From positions 1,302,001 to 1,366,000 of the forward strand of contig NC_135209.1 of the NCBI RefSeq assembly GCF_050948175.1: DNA of 64,000 nucleotides. The letters are read 5' to 3'. Positions 1 to 11,560 of this stretch are shown here, in pieces. The stretch is from Xylocopa sonorina (taxonomy: Eukaryota; Arthropoda; Insecta; Hymenoptera; Apidae). The position numbers were made by a program, and so were the translations under genes. Numbering within the stretch: the first letter of the stretch is position 1; each line of letters opens with the position of its first letter. The notes under the pieces are model-generated. The model was given only the letters and a program-made list of their open reading frames with translations. It was not told where the DNA came from and ran no database searches.

Positions 1-170
1 TGCTGGCCGCCATGGTGCCTGCTGCTCGGCTCCAAATCCTCGGCCTCGTAGCAGCCGGTGGTACCGCTTCTCAGGAAGTGGGTGCCGCTGCGCAGGAAAT
101 GCGACCCGCTACCACCGCCCCACTGCAGCTCCTGCAATTCCGAGCCGTAATCCTCCGTGCTGCTGGCCAT
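1..170 (-). CDS. N-terminal coding exon of an unrecognised gene (partial, runs off window)
   Basis: Read on the minus strand, an ATG at 168-170 opens a frame without a stop to the window edge (56 codons). The peptide begins MASSTEDYGSELQELQWGGG, followed by two near-tandem HFLRSGT units and an acidic segment (CYEAEDLEPSS). Codon-like composition, GC-rich third positions and a clean frame distinguish it from the AT-rich DNA that follows. The context before the ATG is AAAGGC and a G follows it, acceptable for an insect start. The frame also stays open upstream of the ATG, and a possible splice acceptor (TTCTGTGCAG) lies about 24 bases before it, so this may be an internal exon with the ATG merely in frame. 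No domain is visible in this fragment and I do not recognise the family. The overlapping plus-strand frame at 12-302 has no protein-like features and is taken as a shadow. Confidence 0.5.
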   Translation of the reverse strand, partial: MASSTEDYGSELQELQWGGGSGSHFLRSGTHFLRSGTTGCYEAEDLEPSSRHHGGQ

Positions 171-1119
171 GCCTTTGGGATCCGTTTTGTCAGACCTGCA
201 CAGAAGATTTGCTCGGTTACTTTTTGTCAACCGCTCGACTATGGGAGACGTCGAGACGTCCCAGTTCTATCATTGTCTTGCAAGAAATGCTATAATAATT
301 AAACCGTTCATCCTTATTCAGACCCTCGTCTTAATTCACTCAACGAGACATTTGGCTACCACACTCCTAATTTCACAAATCCTGCAAAAACTCTAACCGA
401 CACGTAGCAGCAATAAACTCGTAAAGCAACAGGACGTTGTCTCATCCTAGATTTCAAAATTAAGTCTCCGTAATGAACCTTCAAATTGCATATATCATAT
501 ATCTGACCGTTTTATTGTTTTATTGTCTGCTCTTCTCTTCTTGTCTCCTCCAAGTTCCCGAAAAAGAAGCAAAGTTATAGATTTTCCATCAATAACGTCT
601 CATCTAATTGCCACACCCTTGACCACTCCTCCTCACGAATTCACTATAAAATATTGTGACTTCATCGCTCAAAAGCTTAGTAGAAATTCAGATTCAGACA
701 CATTAGAAAATACGAAAAACACTTAATCTTTGTCAATTCATTTTAAGTCAAATATAATTATTGTTTGTTAAGAAATCGTGTAAATTCCAATTGTATCTAC
801 CTACTTCCCTATTACTGCAACACGTATTAGGGCGCATGTTGCAATGGTGACGAAAAGGGACGTGATGAAGATTTACGCCCTTCGTTCGCTTATCAATCGA
901 AAATAAGCCTCATTGTAACGCGTGCTCAAACAATCATACAGGTAGTGATTCGTTTACAATGTACGTCGGATATGAAGTGTGATACTTTTCGTTAGGCATA
1001 CTTCTGTGAAGAAGTGTATTCGAATAATTGGTACGCTGGAACGGTGTTATTTGTTTCTTTGTATTCTGTATTGTTGCTTTGTAATCTTTTTTATGTGACT
1101 TGGGCATTTACAGTATTAT
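171..1119. other. non-coding stretch upstream of the partial exon
   Basis: This is AT-rich sequence with no exon, repeat or RNA gene that I can support. If the exon at 1-170 is a first coding exon, the part closest to it would be 5' UTR, promoter or intron; nothing specific marks a promoter. Confidence 0.4.
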
Positions 1120-1845
1120 AAGTTTACGTTTTCTAAACACTATTAAAGGCGCAAGATTTTTCAGCGCCTACAGCATCACAGACGCAAGTTTTCTAAGCGT
1201 CTACAGTATCACAAGTGCAAGTTTTCGAAGCACTAATTTTCTATGTGCAAACTTTCTAAGCGCCTACAGTATCATATGTGCAAGTTTTCTAAGCGCCTTT
1301 AGGAGCTCAGAGTATCAAAAGCGCAAGCTTTCTAAGCGTAAACTTTCTAAGCGCTTACAATATCACAAGCGCAAGTTTTCTAAATGCCTCCAGTATGATA
1401 AGCGATCGATTTCTAAGCGCAAACTTTCTAAGCGCCTACAGTATCACATGTGCAAGTTTTCTAAGCACCTTTAGGAGTTCAGAATATCAAAAACACAAAC
1501 TTTCGAAGCGCCTAGAATATCACAAGCGCAAATTTTCTAAACGCCTGCAGTATTATAAGCGCTCCATTCCTAAGCGCAAATTTTCTAAGCACCTACAGTA
1601 TTACAAGCCCAAATTTTTTAAATGCCTACAGTATTAGAAACACGTCATTTTTAAGCGCCTTTAGGTCCCCACAGTATCACAAACCCAAGTTTCCTAAGTA
1701 TCTTTAAGCGTCCACAGCATCAGAAGCGTAAGTTTTCCAAGAGCCTACAATATCACAAGCACAAGATTGCAAAGCGTCTTTAGACGTCCACATCATCACA
1801 AACACAAGTTTCCTAAGCCTCTGTAGGCGTCAACAATAATCAGAG
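1120..1845. repeat. minisatellite, unit about 30-33 bp, more than 20 imperfect copies
   Basis: The core AAGTTTTCTAAGCGCC followed by TACAGTATCACAAGCGC recurs in direct orientation across about 725 bases. Spacing between successive cores is mostly 30-33 bases (for example 1184, 1217, 1247, 1280), with some half-length units where only the TTTCTAAGCGCAAAC part is repeated. Copies diverge towards the right end (1640-1845). The unit lacks stops in one frame, which produces spurious open frames rich in KRKLSKRLQYH repeats; these are not genes. Confidence 0.9.
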
Positions 1846-2716
1846 AGTTAACTTCTAGAACTTATTGTTATGACGATCAAAAAAGATTTTTTCCACAAAT
1901 TTTCATTCTATAGTTTGTTCCATTTTTTTTTTTGTACCAAACGCCTGAATTTAGATATCATTTCTAAATGTTAAAGAATTTAGGACTTATTGTTATGGCG
2001 ATCGAAAACCTTTCTTTCCGTAAACTTTCATTCTATAATTATTTCTAGATCTTAATACTTAGTTAAATTACTAACTTAGGTAGTTACTAACTTAGTTTAA
2101 GCTTAATATACGAAAACTAACGAGTTCATTTTTTAATTTATGAAATTGAATGCATTAACTACTTTTAAATCACGTCGAAAAAAATTCTGTAATATCTATA
2201 TGCTATATCTATTCGACTATCTTGCGGCCAAAGTTCCATGGTAGGATTCTCTGAAGTATGCACAAGGCTCAGACGAACGAATCGATTGGTTAAAGTCCGT
2301 CAACTGCGAAGGAGGCAACTTTCGGGATTATGAAAATACAATTACGAGGTGTCGCGTTAGAGGAGGATCGCTGATAATGAACGGTTGATGGAAAATAGAG
2401 AGGGCCACGGCCTGAATTTCGACGGTGGTGGAACACGTCGATCTAGAGTGCCATAAATTAGTCCTGAACCGAGGCTTTCAGGGATCCCAGAGACGTCTTC
2501 AGACGAGGCACCGCTAATATTCATCCCCCGCGGCTTTCAAACGTAAAACTAAATTGATTTCATACTTTTACCCAGCCCAGGTAAAATTGAGAACTTTTAA
2601 AACGTTTAAGGCCCTACAACCACGAAATTCGTTCGTCGTGCAAATTAAATTGCACGTGTACATGGTCGAAATGAAATAAAGATCCATCCGCTCTATGCCA
2701 CACCCTCGTAATTTTT
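1846..2716. other. no gene seen
   Basis: AT-rich with a more GC-rich patch at about 2220-2560. A weak local duplication of a segment reading ACTTATTGTTATGACGATC occurs near 1860 and 1985. Nothing else is supported. Confidence 0.4.
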
Positions 2717-3732
2717 TTAACCCTTTCACTGTGATTACTTTTAAAAGTACACTCAGTCGTTCTGAATGTAAAACAAAATGAAGAAAACGTATTTTATAAA
2801 AATTAAATCATAACACTGGACCATAGTCTCATTTCTCAAACCGTGTTCTATGGAACATTGGCGTTTCGCAAGTAATCACTAAGTGTTCCACTTATGAAAA
2901 ATTATGAATAGGGCGCAGAGAACAATGAAACACTGTTTGCTTTATTATTAAAAATATAAAAAAGTTTCTTTTATAGGTACGACATAAAAATTGAAATATT
3001 TAAATATCTCATGTATTTTAAATTATTATTATTATTAAAGAGTGTTGTATGATAAGAAAAATTTAGGAAACACTGTATTAGACAATATAATTTCAATTAT
3101 TTTATAGATATACTAATTTTATATCACTGAAGTGATTATTCTACTTTAAAAGATTTTTTTATTATATCTATTTTATCTTAAATTTACTTTAGTGTTCGTA
3201 AAAAATGTTCAAACTTGAATAACCTAGTACAATGTTTCCCAAATTTGTCTTCTAGTGGAACACTTTTTAATTGCAACTATTTTATATACATACTAATTTT
3301 ATATCATTTTAGTGGTTATTCTGTTTTAAAAGATTTTTTATTATATTTATTTTATCTTAAATTTACTTTAGTGTTCGTAAAAAATGTCCAAACTTGAATA
3401 ACCTAGTACAGTGTTTCCCAAATTTTTCTTATTATGGAACACTTTTTAATTCCAACCATTTTATATACATTCTGATTTTATATGAAGTAATATTCTATTT
3501 TAGATTTGTTTTATGTTTAGTTTAGTACTAAGCTACAACCATTACTTAACATCAGCAAAAACAAACAGTTGTTTATACACCATACCCTGTCTGGCTACAT
3601 TTTAGTATATGGTTATAGCTACAATTTTAGTATATAGCTATAGTATATAGTATTTAGTATATTTTATAATATACAGTATAGCTACAATTTTAGTACATAG
3701 TTCATAAACTATGCTCACACTTAAATGGTTAA
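2717..3732. mobile_element. possible TTAA-flanked (piggyBac-like) non-autonomous element
   Basis: The left end reads TTAACCCTTTCACTGTGA (2717) and the right end, read inward on the other strand from 3732, reads TTAACCATTTAAGTGTGA. These match at 14 of 18 positions and both carry TTAA, the target site of the piggyBac superfamily. A 12-bp palindrome ACTTTTAAAAGT lies 16 bp inside the left TTAA. The interior is AT-rich, contains a 179-bp tandem repeat and has no transposase. The pairing of these two ends is inferred; one end could belong to another copy. Confidence 0.4.
3065..3490. repeat. tandem repeat, unit about 179 bp, about 2.4 copies
   Basis: A block including GTGTTCGTAAAAAATGT, CAAACTTGAATAACCTAGTA and GTTTCCCAAATTT begins at about 3191 and again at about 3370, with intervening sequence (TATACATACTAATTTTATATCA) also repeated. 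A third, more diverged part-copy precedes it from about 3065 and another part-copy trails after 3440. Copies are close to 90% identical by eye. Confidence 0.85.
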
Positions 3733-5394
3733 CGACAAAAAATCGAATGACGAAAAAGTAGAGCAAATTACAACGGATATCAAAAGGGTGAAACTAACGT
3801 CCAGTATATCCGAAGTCCAGCGATAATAAACGCTCCATTAAATTCGAAACGAGCGCGGATCGAAGCGTCCCGTGAATATCGGCTTCGCCACGTCCCGAAC
3901 GTATTAAAGGGAACACCAGGAAGGGTAGGGGGCGGACGATGGTGCGGCGAAACAACGAAATTCGTCGCTGGGGAAATTCTCTTATCGCGGTCGATCGTGC
4001 TCGATAAAATCTGCGCGTGACAGCCGGGCAACAAGGCTCGATTCTCCGTGGCGTGGCGATGTCATAATCCGTACAGGAAGCCGGCCATTATCGCCGGAAG
4101 AAATTTCAAAGTTGCCCCCGTTTGTACGTCGCGTCGTGCGCCTCGTGCGAGCCCGCCCACTTGTCGCCGTCGACTAACTTCCCTCAATCGCGACCCTCTT
4201 CGCGACCTTTCCACCCTCGAATTCTAATTTTCGTACCCCCACGCTAGCTCGTAAAATGTCGCATAAAAATTTCATTCCAGAGGAAAGGGAAACATCGACG
4301 TTTCTGTTTGCCGTTCGATTACATTCGAGCATATTTCGCGTTGCGTGCTTCTAATTGTGTTTCGTTGGTAACCACGTTCAGAGAACGGAAATGGATATTT
4401 TTAAGAAGAAACAAGTTGCTTGAAATTAGCCTTTGAACATTGTTGTTGGATTTAGAGTTAAACAGATGGAAGAATCGAGTGTAACGCTTAGATGTTTCTA
4501 TTTTGGCACAGATTCTGTGTCCTACTAGTGACTACAGTAATCTGAGACTATGGCGAGAGCTACTTAGCGTTTGTACAGTTGGAGGTGAGTAATAAGTGGT
4601 TACAAGAGGCTAGAAGAGTTGGAATTCGGGAGCTATGGTAGGATAAGTGTTAAAGAGTTTACATTGTTGTCGATGTTAGCAGAGAGTTGGTCATGCAACA
4701 CTGTGAAGCATCGAAATGTAGTTTCATCTGTCCTTTCATCTTTTGTCACGCATTACCATATTTCTATTACGTTTCACGTTTCATGACGGAATACGTAAGG
4801 GTGAGTATCAAATATCCGGACAACATATCCGTGAAACGAATCGAACAATATCGACGGATCACTGGGACGAGTATTTTAGGACGTGCATCAAAATAGAGTC
4901 CCTGACACGAAACAGTACTTTGTAATAATCTATTAAACGTTTCTACGCGAATATTTTATACGATATACGCGATATGTCGATTTCTGCTCAGCGCAAGATA
5001 CCGTCACCGTTTCCATTCGGTTTCACATTTTATGACTGGAATATATTAAACGAAGGACATCGAAACTGAGCGTGTAATATTCATCGGAATATCGAGTAGA
5101 CGTTTCGTTCTGTACAATCGCGTCTCGCGACAATTAAACGGCAAAAAGAGAAAAGGACAGGGTAAATTTAAATTACATAGCAAACGATAAATTATAAATA
5201 ATAACCAATGACAAATTACACGTTAAATTTACATTAAGCGATTATAAAATAATCGCCTGTATTATCGCGCGTATTAATTTAATATTCGCATAACGCCACT
5301 TAAAACCACATCTAATCCAAGCGCTCATTGTAGTTATTTTGTTCGTAATGTATTAGCAGCATACAACAGATGCAGGTTGGTAAGCAGAGCGAGT
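3733..5394. other. no gene seen; CpG-containing patch then AT-rich
   Basis: 3780-4250 is relatively GC- and CpG-rich, with no exon-like frame flanked by splice sites that I could support. 4250-5394 has no recognisable feature. Two loosely similar segments around 4760-4830 and 5020-5060 (GTTTCACxTTTxATGAC) may be an old duplication. Confidence 0.4.
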
Positions 5395-5670
5395 GAGAAT
5401 TGTTGGTTTTCGTTGAAAAACAAATACAAAAATGAATCTCTTGTCCTCGAGCGATTTTTAATCGAAGCGATTTTTAAAGTTTGTTTGTATAAAAGGCGAT
5501 AGAGCCTCGCGCACAAACATGATTAGTGATAAATAAAATTTTAACTTTAGTTTAGTTCTCTAGAGAGAGTGCAAGGAAAAAGTCACTTCCAGTGCATGGA
5601 AATAAGGAACATAAGAAAAATAAATCGCTATTAGTTATTTATAAAACCCATTTCCAACAAGAATAATTAA
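5395..5670 (+). repeat. dispersed repeat family, copy 1 (other copies at 62.1-63.2 kb)
   Basis: Two blocks here recur near the right end of the window in the same order and orientation. The first is TGTTGGTTTTCGTTG...CAAATACAAAAAT...TTGTCCTCGAG at 5400-5450 and again at about 62139-62185. The second is CTCTAGAGAGAGTGCAAGG, CACTTCCAGTGC, then AAATCGCTATTAGTTATTTA at 5557-5660, and again at about 62336-62435, 62750-62822 and 63124-63220. No coding capacity is visible, so it is an unclassified interspersed repeat. Confidence 0.75.
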
Positions 5671-8377
5671 ACGCAGGAAAATTGAAATTAAACATTGTAG
5701 GATGTGAATGATGTTATTTGTTGAATTTTCGAGAATATTTAATATTCGAAAATATTCCAAACAGGATGCACAAGAGTATGAAAGAGAATCCAGAGAACAG
5801 AATCGAAAATGTTCGCTGAATGAATGTATGAAAGGAAGCGTGTGCAGAGCACGAGAATTAATTTAGAGTATACATAATTTAATAACCTCCAACCCCACGA
5901 TATTATTTTATAACAACAAAATTGAATACAGAGACAAAGCTAGTAGCACAGTAGTAGTATTAATTATAGATAGAAACGAAGGAACGCGGACGTCCTACCT
6001 AGGATCTTAAATGGCACCCTGGGAGAGACAAGAGACCTCCGCGACAGAGATTGTACTCGTAACGCGTCCATTAGGGGGCAGTGTTTATTACGAAACGAAC
6101 GAGCGTTGCTTGGTGCACGCCAACGAGTACAAGAGGAGGGAAAGAGGTACGAGGTAATACCCAGCTTTGTTGCTTAAGGGGTCAAAGCAAATAACAAGTA
6201 CAGGATGTTAAGAACTTGCATGCTCGGTGAAAGCGTGCGTGTCTGCGTGTATACGTGTGTCCCTGCCAACCAATGGTGAATTATCAATATCTTTGCTGCG
6301 CGTTATTGTTCATCGAGTCGAACGTGGAATATCGAGGAACCATTTTCATGATTGAACGAAGCTGATGTTCGAAGGTGAATTTTCAGATTGCATAATTTGA
6401 ATTGATATAATTAACAATAATTTTATTAATTAATTAAGAATAATTTGAACCATATTTTATTTTCAATAACATTTCCATCGCTGAGTAAAAATAGAAGCTG
6501 CAATAGAAAAATAAATAATAATATTAATAATTAAGTGTTTAAGTGGTCAGTAGATTTTTCTTTGAATTAAAGAAAGTTTCGCGTATCGCGAGGTTATGTT
6601 CGAGGATTTTCCACGGTTGTTCCGATTCCTTATAAATTCCTTCGACGTTCCTCCTTATTTTCCATCGTGCGTACTCTCGTTCCATTTCAACCACGTACGA
6701 ACAGTTCGTTATATTTAGAATATCGCGAAATTGGTTTCGCATATTTCGCAGGACCGTTTTATAATTATAGGAAAACGTTTAAAGGTTCGCGCGAATATTT
6801 CAATATTACCAAGCGAGTTCCAAATATCCATAAAAAAATTGTATTCCCTCTGAAATATCGGGTGAGCTATTTACTTATCGTTTATCGGGTATCTCGTGTA
6901 TATACATACATATTCCTCTTTTTATATATTTAATTTTATACCTAATAAAAACCTATAGCTATAGAGCTATAAAAAAGTTACTCGTTTTAGATATCTGATG
7001 GACTTTATCCTTAAAAGTTGATCCATGAACAGCTTCGAATTTTCACGTTACTCTTCGCCACCCTTAAAATGTCCAAAACAATCATTTTTTATTTTTTTTT
7101 TACTGTTGCACAACCAGTTTTTTGATAACTTTGAAAACGCAATAGAAATTCTTTAAGATTAATCCTATCACAAACATCTTAATCATAGTTTCCAAATTCC
7201 AACTTTTTTAACCTTTTGTACTCATACTGTCTTCTGCCAATTGACAGTCTGCTAACCTTTGTACCTCAGCCTACTCATTCTCAACCGCATAAATATTAAG
7301 CAGTTTTTTTCATAAGCTTAGATTACTATAGTCGATACTAGCGTGCGGAACCTGTGCCAAAATAAAAACGTCTAAAGTCTCTTGATAGGTGTTCTACATG
7401 ATTCCTTCGATTCTGTTGAACATGGAATCCACCACGTAAATTTTCCTGAACGACCAAATTGACTAATGCAAACTGTAATAACCGTAACCGTCTATGGGTC
7501 AAATATTTTTTCGAATATAAAAAAATGTATGCAACGATAAATCGATAATTATAAACCTACATATTTGCAGTTTAAAAGGAAATTTACGAATTTAAGCAAT
7601 TGTATTATAATTAATTTACTTTGTAACTTTGAGGTAATAAGGATTTACAATGTTTGCAATTCTGTGTGTAAAAGCATAAACGTGAAATTCCATAAAACAA
7701 TTTGCACTTGGCGTTAAACATAGTTGCACGTTAGGTTTAGGACATTTTATTTTTGCAACTCCTTTACATTTATTATTATACAAAATGCCCAAAATGAGAA
7801 AGAAATAATAACATTTCAATATATTTCTAATTACAGAGTGAGACATACATAACTTCATCGTGCAACTAATGTTTCAGATGTAGACGAAAAGAAAGGAACT
7901 TAAAGGTTTTAGGGTCCGAATTTAGGGCTCCATTGAGACGGTGATTAGGTCTATGACGCGGACGTGACCTTTCATGAAGCGATTGAAAACTTGTCACCAT
8001 ATAAACCTTGCCACCTTAACGAAAGCAGAGAAATTTCCGTCACAAAGTGAAAACTGACCCAGAAGTAAGAGTAAGAGGCGAGTACTTTTTAAGAATGCGA
8101 AAAAGCCTACAAACTCGCGAAAAAATATAGACTGAATGCGCGAAGTAGTAAGAATTAAGAAGCCGTGTGATTATCAGAATAGCTTTCAAGTAGGAACTAT
8201 GTTTCCTTTAAACTGCCTTCTATACTACTGTAAACTTTTTTTTCATGTTGCAGAACGCACATCGTTTCCAAGTAGCACGTTTCGATAGACATATCGAATA
8301 TCTCCTTCGTAAAAATTCCCAGCACCACACAATTTGTCAACCTCAACCAGAATAACGTCTATAACTTATTGATACAT
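5671..8377. other. no gene seen
   Basis: Mostly AT-rich sequence with short incidental open frames. No protein motif, splice-flanked exon or RNA gene was recognised. The stretch at 7890-8170 is related to one at 17.7-18.1 kb and is listed separately. Confidence 0.4.
7890..8170 (+). repeat. diverged dispersed repeat (second copy at about 17.68-18.07 kb)
   Basis: The segment TCCATTGAGACGGTGATTAG, then GACGCGGACGTGACCT, has a counterpart TCCATTGGAATGGTAATTAG, then GATGCAGACGTAATCT, at about 17720-17765. Further similarity in the same order follows (gAAAAAxxCCTAxxAACTCG..., then ...AAGAAGxxGTGTG). Identity is roughly 70-75% by eye, so the relationship is plausible but old. Confidence 0.45.
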
Positions 8378-9235
8378 TTTAACTAGAATATATTTTCTTT
8401 AACTTTCCAAGGTGAGTCAAAATGCATCTCACCATACATAAAACAATTTTCAACCCATACAACTTGCTGATACGTTTTAACTAGGATACATTTCTTTTAA
8501 CTTTCCAAGGTGAGTTAAAATGAATCCCACCATGCATAAAACACTTTTCAACCCACCAAACCAGAAACGGTTCAGGCGACAGATGAAAGAAGGAAAGTGC
8601 GAAACGAAAGCATCGACAGAACCCAGCAGTGTCCCGTGCTGGTCAAACTCGTGGGCCAACGAACGTCACAAGAGTAATATTAATCTGTATAAAGTTGTGG
8701 AGGCCCAGCAGCGTCTCGTGCGGGTCAAGTAAATTCTCAGCACCACACAATTTGCCAACCTCAACCAGAACAACGTCTACAACTTGCTGATGCGTTTTAA
8801 CTAGAATATATTTCTTTTAACTTTCCAAGATGAGTTAAAATGCATCTCACCATACATAAAACAGTTTTCAACCCACCAAACCCAAAATGGTTCACGCGAA
8901 CAGATGAAAGAAGGAAACTAGAATATATTTCTTTTAACTATCCAAGGTGAGTTAAAATGCATCTCACCATACATAAAACAGATTTCAACCCATACAACTT
9001 GCTGATACGTTTTAACTAGGATACATTTCTTTTAACTTTCCCAGGTGAGTTAAAATGCATCCCACCATGAAACAATTTTCAATCCACCAAACCCAAAATG
9101 GTTCACGCGAACAGATGAAATAAGAAAAGCGTAAAACGGCGGAGCCCAGCAGCGTCCCGTGCGGGTGAAGCTCGTGGGCCAACGAGCGTCACAAGAGTAA
9201 TATTAATCTGTATAAAGTCGTGGAGGGGCGAAGCT
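8378..9235 (+). repeat. complex tandem repeat block (two interleaved units)
   Basis: Unit a (about 95 bp) starts with TTTTAACTAGAATATATTTC, then CTTTCCAAGGTGAGTTAAAA, ATGCATCTCACCATACATAA and TTTTCAACCC; copies begin near 8378, 8474, 8795, 8918 and 9011. Unit b (about 90 bp) contains CCCAGCAGCGTCCCGTG, GTGGGCCAACGAxCGTCACA and ATTAATCTGTATAAAGT; copies lie at about 8620-8705 and 9135-9228. The higher-order order a-a-b-a-a-a-b suggests amplification of a composite unit. Open frames here arise from the repeats. Confidence 0.85.
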
Positions 9236-11000
9236 CCGTCATCCACCGCGGGTGAGTCGATTTTCTAGACCAACGGCGGTATTACCGGCGCGTGGCTAAG
9301 GTTCTAATAGCGTTAGGAAGCCTCCTGTTACCGGCGGAAGAAATTTCGGAGTCATCCGGTTCGCAGTAACTGCATACCTATGCAAACACGGTGCTTCGCC
9401 GCGCATCGATCGCGCCTCCGCGAACGAGAATCGATGAACCGTCTGTGTTTAATTCATGCCATCGACGGTGCCCGATCGATTCGCATTAAACAAACATCCT
9501 GGCGCGAGCCAACGGCGGCAAGAAACCGCCCTCGAGAGGCGACGATTCTCTCCTCTACCCCACCTCTCATCAATTACATAAAGCTTGCGCGAGTTTTCGA
9601 ATCGACTACGGAAACTAGACTCCGTCTTGGACTCTTGGCGAATCGAAGCTATGGATATTTGATTAGGATTGGTATTGAATTTGGTCCGCTGGGAGTGGAG
9701 AGGATGTCGCGTACGGTTTATGGCGGCCACCATAGTTGCACTCTGTGGTGTAGAACGGAAATATTTAACCCTCGAATCGAAGAAAGAGGAAACAGTAAAC
9801 AGACGTTTCGTATTCTCAATTTTCTTTTCGTCTTCGAAGGATAAAATGGACATTCCAAGGATGGTGTTTGTCACCGAATTTAGGGTTACGTTAAGGATGA
9901 AAGTTTTTGCTCAGTTTTTACAGTTAGGATTTTTTTTTTCGTTGCACCATGGTCTCTCGTTTCACAAAGTTTGTCTGTTTGTCGTGGGTGGAAAATCGTC
10001 GCGTTCGCAGAATTTATATACCTACATTGTCGAGCGAGGATAAAATTCTGTGCGTTAAATCTGACGTTTGGTGAACTGAAATTATGGTTGTCGAAGGATT
10101 ACGACTATTGTTTACGATTGTTATTAAACACGGTCTACAGGGAGAGTGCGACGAGGTATTGTATGGGAAATCCGATTGTTTATCGCGTTTGCTAAATTGT
10201 AGCATTTCGAGGTATTGTACAGGGAATGTTCCCATCTGGCGGTACAACTGAAAGAGGACAAATCCGTATGGACAAACAAAAGAGATGTAGAAATAGAACG
10301 GAGGGAGACGAAGAGATTAAATTTTCAAATTCAAGAGTACATCTTTACCCATCTCAGATTCGCTAAAATCAGCCAGCAACTAAATTATCTATGGACTATC
10401 CTTAAACAGTGTTTAGAAAACAAATATGTGGAAAAAACATAAAAAAAATTGCGTTCGATGATGTAATTCTTTTCAAATATAACACACATTCTTCAAAATA
10501 TTTGACAACTTTTTGTATCCATCATACAATGGAACTCAAATCTGATCTCGATACAACGCAAAGGGAATGTTCGCAGCCGATTTTTCTACTATTTCTAATT
10601 TAACCCCCGCGTTCAACCCTCCGAAATCCCGTAGGATGGATCGTTTTCAATCAAACCCACGATTACCAACTACCTGGTCGACCCAACCGCAACATCGCTC
10701 GCTCCAGCAGCGTAACAAGGCACAGCTCGCGCGACCTACACCTGTGCGTTGTCCAACTAGCCGCAGCCCATCCTCCACCAACCCTCCCTCTTTACCCGTG
10801 ATACATCTCTGGTAATGCCACGGGAGCCGAGCAATCCCCGAAATTCGCGTCGTGCCACGGTTGTTCAGCGGCGAGACGGCGATGAAACCAAGTCCTACCT
10901 CATCCACCAGTCAGCTTGACCCAACCTTGACACTGAGGCGATGCGCGGTGGCTCGTTCGCCGGCGGGGGTTGGTTGCGGTTGGAAGTTGCCCGTGGACGT
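9236..11000. other. no supported gene; moderately GC-rich
   Basis: Several open frames of 70-154 codons overlap in both strands (for example 9380-9844), but none shows a recognisable motif or convincing splice context. They lie in CpG-containing sequence where stop codons are rarer. I leave the stretch unassigned. Confidence 0.35.
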
Positions 11001-11560
11001 TCCTAGGGGTTGCGGTTGGAGCGACGAGGAGGGCCACGAGCGCGGAAGAAAGTGTCTGAAAAGGTAGGACGCGAGGGACAGAGACAGAATGGGAACGAAG
11101 AGCGATGGCAGAGAGGAGTAGCCAGGTGGCGTGACGGAGAGAAAGAGAAAGAAGGTGCTCGAGAGATATCTGGAAAGGCGGTGAGAGCTAGGAGAAGAGG
11201 GTGAAGGATAGAATGAAGAGAGTGACGGAACGAAAAAAAAGCAGGCAGGTGAAGAGAAAAAAGGTGTCGCGAAAGAGGAGAAAGAGAGGTACGAGAGCGC
11301 GATAGAGGGGCTGGTATCGTGGGATATAGAGTAAGGGGTGGAAGGAGGAGGGTAAACGATTGAAGAAGGTGGAAAAGCCGTAATGGTCGAGGAGGATGAG
11401 AGAGAAAGAAGAGAGAGAGAACGAGACAGAGAGAAAGGAGGGGGGTGGAGATAAAATTGCAGGTGGTGGGATGAGATGACGGTAGAGGAGGGCGAGAGGG
11501 ACGAAGGGGGGGGATGCTATGTGTCCCGTGATGCGAGGGTGGGGCGATCAATACTGCAGG
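11000..11560 (+). repeat. long purine-rich (GA-rich) strand
   Basis: For about 560 bases the plus strand is dominated by A and G (GAGAGAAAGAGAAAGAAGG-like runs), while the complement is pyrimidine-rich. This strand asymmetry yields a 193-codon minus-strand open frame rich in Ser, Pro, Leu and Phe, which looks like a composition artefact rather than a gene. It is not a simple microsatellite; GA runs are interrupted. Confidence 0.75.

Noticed and set aside
1100..1637. Two open frames with KRKLSKRLQYHKRKFSK-like repeats
   Set aside because: They are translations of a minisatellite whose unit lacks stops; the frame shifts between units.
1120..1845. CRISPR-like array
   Set aside because: Units are contiguous and diverged without unique spacers of even length, and the genome is eukaryotic.
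4492..7350. Inverted match TATTTTGGCACAG (4498) and CTGTGCCAAAATA (7352)
   Set aside because: Too short and too far apart to support an element; probably chance or unrelated fragments.
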